A stretch of 64,000 nucleotides of DNA from Pseudopithomyces maydicus (lineage: Eukaryota > Ascomycota > Dothideomycetes > Pleosporales > Didymosphaeriaceae): NCBI GenBank assembly GCA_026873275.1, contig JANTUC010000006.1, positions 1,054,001 through 1,118,000 on the forward strand, given 5' to 3'. Under the pieces are notes generated by a model, which had not been told where the DNA came from, made no database searches, and saw nothing but the letters and a program-made list of their open reading frames with translations. The position numbers and the translations under genes are program-made. Shown here piece by piece: positions 59,032 through 64,000 of the stretch. Numbering within the stretch: position 1 is the stretch's first letter; the number at the start of each line of letters is the position of its first letter.

Positions 59032-60071
59032 GTTCACTGAGGGCGTCTGGCGATGGCGAACATGCAACGGGGGCTCTGTGTGATGCAAAGGGTGGGGAAA
59101 GCTGGACGTGCGCGGCGGCCGGCTGTTGCTTGCTTGTGTCGGTTTGGGGGCTGGTAGGGCCAGTAGGGCCAGCAGGGCCAGGTAAGTAGGCTGCCCACGT
59201 CACTCAGACCCTGGCGGGCGGCTGCCAACGATTGACTGCGTCTTCGTCGTCGTCTGGGGTCGCGCCACGAACACGCGCGCGCAGCGAAGCCGTCTTCTGG
59301 ACAGAGATGCTGGGAGAGATGCAGGAAAGCTGCTGAGCGCCGCCCAGGATGTTGCTGCTGCGTGCCAGCCATCCCATGGAGCTGCCGCACAAGCCACCAG
59401 TGCTAACCACTTCCACCCTCCGCCTATCACGCCTGCAGCTGCCATGCCGCTGCACAACCTGTCAACCTTTTGCATCGTTCTGGCCTTTGCATCTACATGT
59501 CATGTACATGCCCTCCTAGCTTCGCCTGCCGTCCATTCACAGCCACCTCCACCATGCACATGACTGCTTCGAGGCGCCCATGCATCCGGTCCATGCCGGG
59601 AGGAGAGAGACTCGTGGCATTGCTATTGCTATCCTACAGAAAAGCCGTTTGACCCCACGGCCCGATCGTTACACCTGTTGTACAGTGGCGCCGGAGACCC
59701 TTCCGGCCACACATGCGCCCGAAACCCTAATCACTACCTACATGCACCATGCCCCCGGCAGCTGTGCCCAGCCCAGCCGAAGAAACGCCGTAGGAAAGTT
59801 GAGCTTCTCCATCAGAGGAGCCCTTCCGTTCGAACAACAAGGAAAGTTTGATTGCGACAGTTTAGGAGAAAGGGAAGGAGAAAGGGAAGGGGAAAGGGGG
59901 GGGGGGGGGGGGGGGGAAAGGGTGGAGCGGAGAGGTAATTCCTAGTGTTGCGAAAGAGGAGATCGTGCCCTACGTCTTCTGTCCTGTCCTACATGGAGGC
60001 ACCGGAAGACCCGGTCCTGTCCTAGTCTACAAGGGCTTTCTCGAGCTGATTGCCGTTCCTTCAACGGTGGT
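59032..60071. other. Intergenic with poly-G run
   Basis: Upstream region of the Ede1-like gene and 3' flank of the next gene. Frames here on both strands lack family resemblance. Contains a GGGAAAGG-type purine tract around 59870-59930 that includes a 21-base G run. Confidence 0.45.
59896..59916. repeat. Poly-G homopolymer (21 G)
   Basis: Twenty-one consecutive G residues within an AAGGG-rich purine tract. The length is likely uncertain in any read technology. It could form a G-quadruplex on the plus strand. Confidence 0.9.
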
Positions 60072-60982
60072 CTAGTCGTAATGCCGCGGTGCCTGCTTCG
60101 GTTTTGAGCTCTTCACAAAAGCCAAGCTTGGTTGGTGGTCTTCGCGCCTTCCCCATGCGCGCCCTAGCAGCCAGTCCGTAACAGAGATCACCTTTGCTGT
60201 CTTGTCCCATTGGCCGTTCTCTTCCACGTGCTCGATTGTGTGTTTGACTATTCTTCCCTGGTCATCGAATTCGAACATGAACAGACCGCAGAACTTGTCG
60301 TCCGTCTTGTGGGATCGTTTGATGATGCTGCTGATTTTTTCCACCGCTTCGCTGACCGGGCCATGCTCCTTCTCAGACTTGCATGTTTCCCACTTGACGA
60401 TGAGTCTCTCGTTGCCGGTGTGTGATTTGGCCGCGCATCCATTCTTAATCATACGTTCTGACAATATCTTCAATTTAACATTGCCAACCACGGGCACACG
60501 ACCCCAGGCCATGGGTGCTGTCCATAATGCAGCTGTGTATGCAATTTTACCACTCACGGTGGGAAGGTGCGGGTGGGTCGAGGGGAACAGGTGGAGGCTG
60601 ATTTGCGGCGAGAGAATGTCTTGTGGAAGCGGGGATACTAGCAAAGTCGGGAGATGCTCTTGGAGAGCTCGTACAGCTGAGTATGCCGGTCAGTACTCGA
60701 ACATTGGGCCCCTTGCTTTCAAGACCTACTGTTTCCGAGCTTCACGTTGCGTTCGTTTGGCGGGCGGTCACCACCGGATTCCGCATGCAGCGATGTCGCA
60801 GAAGCTGTGAACCATGTTCGCGATACGGAGGCCTGGCGGGCGCGTACTCCTGTGATGGTTCGCTGGTAGTGCTTCAGGCCAAGCAGCCGCGGCGCGGCCA
60901 GACAAGTCGAAGTAGAGGATGGGAGCTGAAGGTTTGCGCGCGTAGATGAGGAAAACAGCCGCCGCATTCGACCGGTGGTCAT
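60072..60982 (-). CDS. Fungal mitochondrial-type protein of unknown function
   Basis: Two exons, 60730-60982 and 60072-60676, give 285 aa. The N-terminus (MTTGRMRRLFSSSTRANLQL...) is rich in Arg, Ser and Thr without acids for about 60 residues, a mitochondrial presequence pattern. After the intron comes a conserved block: VRALQEHLPTLLVSPLPQDILSPQISLHLFPSTHPHLPTV, then GKIAYTAALWTAPMAWGRVPVVGNVKLKILSER and the strand KFCGLFMFEFDDQGRIVKHTIEHVEE. The alternating strands suggest an NTF2-like alpha+beta fold. The family is widely conserved in fungi but I know no assigned function. It is divergent from the epimerase gene at 61312. Confidence 0.75.
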
Positions 60983-61311
60983 CGGTAAAAATGTGCGACC
61001 ATGTAAGAGGAGCGTTGCTTGGATTGGAACGTGGGGAGTCCCTGGCTGTGGTGGAGAGATAAAGGCGTCGGGGGGTTATAGAATCGATTGGCGAAACGCC
61101 GCGGAGGATGACGTTGGGACTACCAGATGAGGCAAGACCGCCACTACCATTCCACGAGCACCCCGCGTTTCAACCTGTGGTTAAAGGCAGCATTCAAATA
61201 GCAATCGAGCCCGGGCGCTTTGGAGGGAATCGATTGCACGTCCCTTGTTTGTGGACACACTTTTTAGCAAACACGTTCCGCCACCAGATAAGACAAATCA
61301 TTGCCAGTACC
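60983..61311. promoter_or_regulatory. Bidirectional promoter region
   Basis: 329 bases between divergent starts at 60982 (minus) and 61312 (plus). An upstream in-frame ATG at 61108 could add 68 residues to the epimerase, but family members start at the MAPRIVFTGG position. No specific factor site identified. Confidence 0.4.
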
Positions 61312-62413
61312 ATGGCACCACGCATTGTGTTTACTGGTGGCTCAGGCAAGGCCGGAAGACATGCCATACCAGAGCTTATCAAGCGTGGCTATGAAGTTTT
61401 AAATGTCGATCTTACTGAATTTCCTGACAAAGAGGCCAATGTCTTCACCCTCAAAACCGATCTTACCGACAGTCAGTAGAGAAGCAACTTTGTCTAATAT
61501 CAACTGACCATAATAGGTGGGCAATGCTTCAATGCGCTAACGACCCATTTCAACTTCGCTGGATATGAAGGGCAGCATGTTCCTGGGCCGCCAGACGCTG
61601 TTATTCATTTTGCAGCATATGGTGAGCACAACACTTGAACATAGTCATGTTATACATTCACTAAATTTACCGATAGCGAGAAACATGCTGGTGCCAGACA
61701 ACGAGTGCTTTAAAGGGAATGCTACGTCTACCTACAATGTGATTGAAGCAGCCTGTATGTCAAACCGGCAACTTTCCATTGCATCTGCTGATCCATCAAG
61801 GCAAGCTGGGAGTGAAGAAGATCATCATTGCCAGCAGTGAAACGACGTACGAAGTCTGCTTTGGCCAAGGCGATCTCGACTACACCGCTTTCCCTCTTGA
61901 TGAAGAAGCCGTAAGTCGATGGTGTCTCGCTTTGTACTGTGCTTTACTTATCCCCGTTAGGATGTCAATCCAATGGACACCTACGCCATCTCCAAGCTCG
62001 TGGGTGAGCGTGTTGCTCGGGGCTTTGCTCGAAGATTTGACGCCGACATTTACGCACTCCGCATAGGCAACGTCGTAGAACCGCATGAGTACGCACGCGA
62101 CTTTCCACAATACATCAATGACCCTAAGCTACGGAAGCGGAATGCGTGGTCGTACATAGACGCGAGAGATCTCGGTCAAATCTGTGACCTATGCATCAAA
62201 AAGGACGGATTAGGATTCCAAGTCTTCAACGCGACGAATGACACAATTACTGCGACGTTTCCGACCCGTCAGTTCCTGGAGCAGTGGTGTCCAAACACAC
62301 CTATCACGCGTGAAATGGAGGAATGGGAAGCACCATTGAGCAACCGCAAGATACGGGAAGTGTTAGGGTTCAAGGAGGAGCACAACTGGAGAAAATACTA
62401 TAACCCAGAGTAA
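61312..62413 (+). CDS. NAD-dependent epimerase/dehydratase (extended SDR)
   Basis: Rossmann-fold extended short-chain dehydrogenase, 301 aa, five exons: 61312-61471, 61517-61621, 61677-61754, 61801-61910 and 61961-62413. The cofactor motif is VFTGGSGKAGRH near the start, with the acidic residue for adenosine ribose in VLNVDLTEF. DAVIHFAAY precedes intron 2. The catalytic Ser lies in ASSETTYEV and the Tyr/Lys pair in YAISKLVGERVARGF. RIGNVVEPHEY and the C-terminal NDTITATFPT belong to the substrate side. All catalytic residues are present. Sequence resembles sugar-nucleotide or uronate-type epimerases and dehydrogenases; substrate unknown. Confidence 0.88.
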
Positions 62414-62660
62414 GACCTCGCGGAAGAGGTGCGGAAGTAGCATAGATATCTAGATAGAAGCTCGTCTCCGATACTCGCGCGTTGTTAGCGCCTTGGCAAT
62501 TTCGTCCCCTGCTCGTGTCGCAACTTTTTTGGACTGTTGAGCCATCATAATTCCAACTCAGTACCTAGCGTTCGCTATCCGCTTGTCGCCCTCGCCGTCG
62601 TTCATTGCAGCTGATTGAGTACTAATCTCATCATTCCTACTCCTACATAACACAGTCGAT

Positions 62661-63826
62661 ATGACTATCCCATCTGCCTCCGAGGCCGCAGCGAAGGTCG
62701 CCAATGTCGCCGGTGCGACTCACTCATCGGCGAAGGATGTCAAGAAAGAATCGACAGCAGCACGCTTCTTGGGTGCAGGTACTTATTCTGAAAGTTCACG
62801 TCGATTGTTCCGTTGTACTAAACCGTGCAGGTACTGCTGGTATCGCCGAATTGATGATTTTCCATCCTGTCGACACTACCGCAAAGCGCTTGATGAGCAA
62901 CCACGGCAAGGTACAACTCTTCAGGAATAACTGGATGGACTCGAACTGATTGAAGGTGATCATAGATCTCTTCCGCTTCGCAATTGAACCAGGTCATATT
63001 CAAGGACAAGGCACAAGCATCAGTAGGAGGCCGCTTCTTCTCCCTGTTCCCCGGCCTTGGATACGCTGCCGCATACAAGGTATATAAATCACATTCGAAA
63101 TCTCGAATATGAGCCTAATCATAGTAGATTCTCCAACGTGTTTACAAGTACGGCGGCCAGCCTTTCGCTCGGGACTACTTGGCGAAGCACCACGGTGAGA
63201 GCTTCGACCGCACATTCGGCAAAGGCAATGGAAAGGCAATAATGCACGCGACAGCTGGCAGTCTTGTCGGCATCGGTGAAATCGTTCTGCTGCCCTTGGA
63301 TGTTCTTAAGATCAAGCGCCAGACAAACCCCGAGGCATTCCGAGGTCGCGGACTGTTCAGGATCATCGCGGACGAAGGATTTGGTCTCTACCGCGGCTGG
63401 GGCTGGACAGCAGCCCGTAACGCACCTGGCTCGTTCGCTGTATGTCATGGAATATTCGACTGACGAAGTCTCGCGCTAATTGTTGGATAGCTGTTCGGTG
63501 GTTCTGCCGCTGCCAAGGAGTACCTCTACAAGCTTAGCGACTACAATGCCGCATCCTGGAGCCAGAACTTCGTTGCTTCAATCGCCGGTGCTAGCGCATC
63601 TCTGATTGTCTCCGCCCCTCTTGATGTCATCAAGACCCGTATCCAGAACAGGAATTTCGAGAACCCCGAGAGCGGCTTCCGGATTGTGTCCAACATGGCC
63701 AAGCACGAGGGCTTCGGCTCATTCTTCAAGGGCTTGACGCCGAAGCTGCTGATGACTGGCCCCAAGCTTGTCTTCTCGTTCTGGCTGGCCCAAACACTGA
63801 TACCCGCGTTTAACAAAGTCCTGTAA
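62661..63826 (+). CDS. GGC1: Mitochondrial GTP/GDP carrier (Ggc1/Yhm1-like)
   Basis: Inner-mitochondrial-membrane carrier exchanging GTP for GDP. Five exons, 62661-62778, 62831-62910, 62966-63079, 63128-63439 and 63491-63826, give 319 aa. Close to yeast Ggc1 throughout: GTAGIAELMIFHPVDTTAKRLMSNH, ending the first carrier motif (P-x-D-x-x-x-[KR]); LFPGLGYAAAYKILQRVYKYGGQPFA; GEIVLLPLDVLKIKRQTNPEAFRGRG with the second motif; YRGWGWTAARNAPGSFALFGG; and SAPLDVIKTRIQNRNFENPESG with the third. The exon 2-3 boundary uses the inner AG (GATCATAG) to yield ISSASQLNQVIFKD. The gene is complete and intact. Confidence 0.95.
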
Positions 63827-64000
63827 AGGTCTATGCACTACGCTTTCTCTGCTGTAAAATAATAGGGCTTGGGTTTTGAATTCTGTAGAGGGAATTTAGG
63901 CGTCAATGAAGCGTCACGCAGGCATCATGTACGGCTTAATTATGAGCTACACGGCTTCCACGTTTAATACACTCTTCTCCATGCTGCACATTAAAGTTAC

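Noticed and set aside
1..64000. Secondary-metabolite gene cluster
   Set aside because: Several transporters and oxidoreductases are present, but there is no PKS, NRPS, terpene synthase or DMATS core enzyme.
1..64000. CRISPR arrays, tRNA and rRNA genes, bacterial-type operons
   Set aside because: None seen; the only tandem array has no spacers, and genes have spliceosomal introns.

Overview
This is a gene-dense nuclear segment from a filamentous ascomycete fungus. Genes are 1-5 exons with short introns (mostly 48-60 nt, GT...AG, with CTAAC/CTGAC-like branch points). The gene content is typical of the group: HET-domain protein, siderophore MFS transporter, delta-8 sphingolipid desaturase, fructosamine kinase, neprosin-domain secreted protein, acuF-type C2H2 protein and DUF7580 protein. 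A Dothideomycete (Pleosporales-like) host is my best guess, but that is inference. I see no rRNA, tRNA, CRISPR, plasmid or viral feature.

Layout. 1-9 kb: unknown 273-aa protein, PfkB/ketohexokinase-like kinase, amidohydrolase of the ACMSD-like decarboxylase group (convergent with the kinase), F-box-like protein. 9-16.6 kb: gene-poor stretch with an 8-bp tandem repeat, secreted neprosin-domain protein, fructosamine-3-kinase-like protein, monocarboxylate-type MFS transporter. 16.7-22.6 kb: head-to-head pair of a 1173-aa multi-zinc-finger/PHD/Zn2Cys6/Myb-like/WW protein and a DUF7580 protein. 22.7-30 kb: VOC protein, large membrane protein, sphingolipid delta-8 desaturase. 30-37.3 kb: unknown protein, Kv-beta-type aldo-keto reductase, then a divergent pair of a Dal5/Soa1-type MFS transporter and a TauD-type dioxygenase. 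37.7-47.2 kb: POT peptide transporter, HET protein with a Pro-rich N-terminus, siderophore-iron MFS transporter. 47.3-64 kb: DAO-family FAD oxidoreductase, PLD-like protein, decayed gene-poor stretch, WWM1-like WW protein, Ede1-like endocytic scaffold, mitochondrial-type unknown protein, NAD-dependent epimerase, mitochondrial GTP/GDP carrier.

Functional links supported by arrangement: the MFS transporter at 34.0-35.6 kb and the TauD dioxygenase at 36.1-37.3 kb share a promoter containing CACGTG and look like a sulfonate uptake and desulfonation module. The siderophore transporter has three ATCTGAT copies upstream that resemble the core of SreA/GATA iron-repressor sites. The DUF7580 gene and the multi-zinc-finger gene share a 329-bp bidirectional promoter.

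Three otherwise conserved genes (POT transporter, WW protein, Ede1-like) each need exactly one extra base in a G/C homopolymer to be open. This points to sequencing or assembly indels rather than to three real pseudogenes. Exon boundaries were deduced by hand from reading-frame continuity and family similarity.
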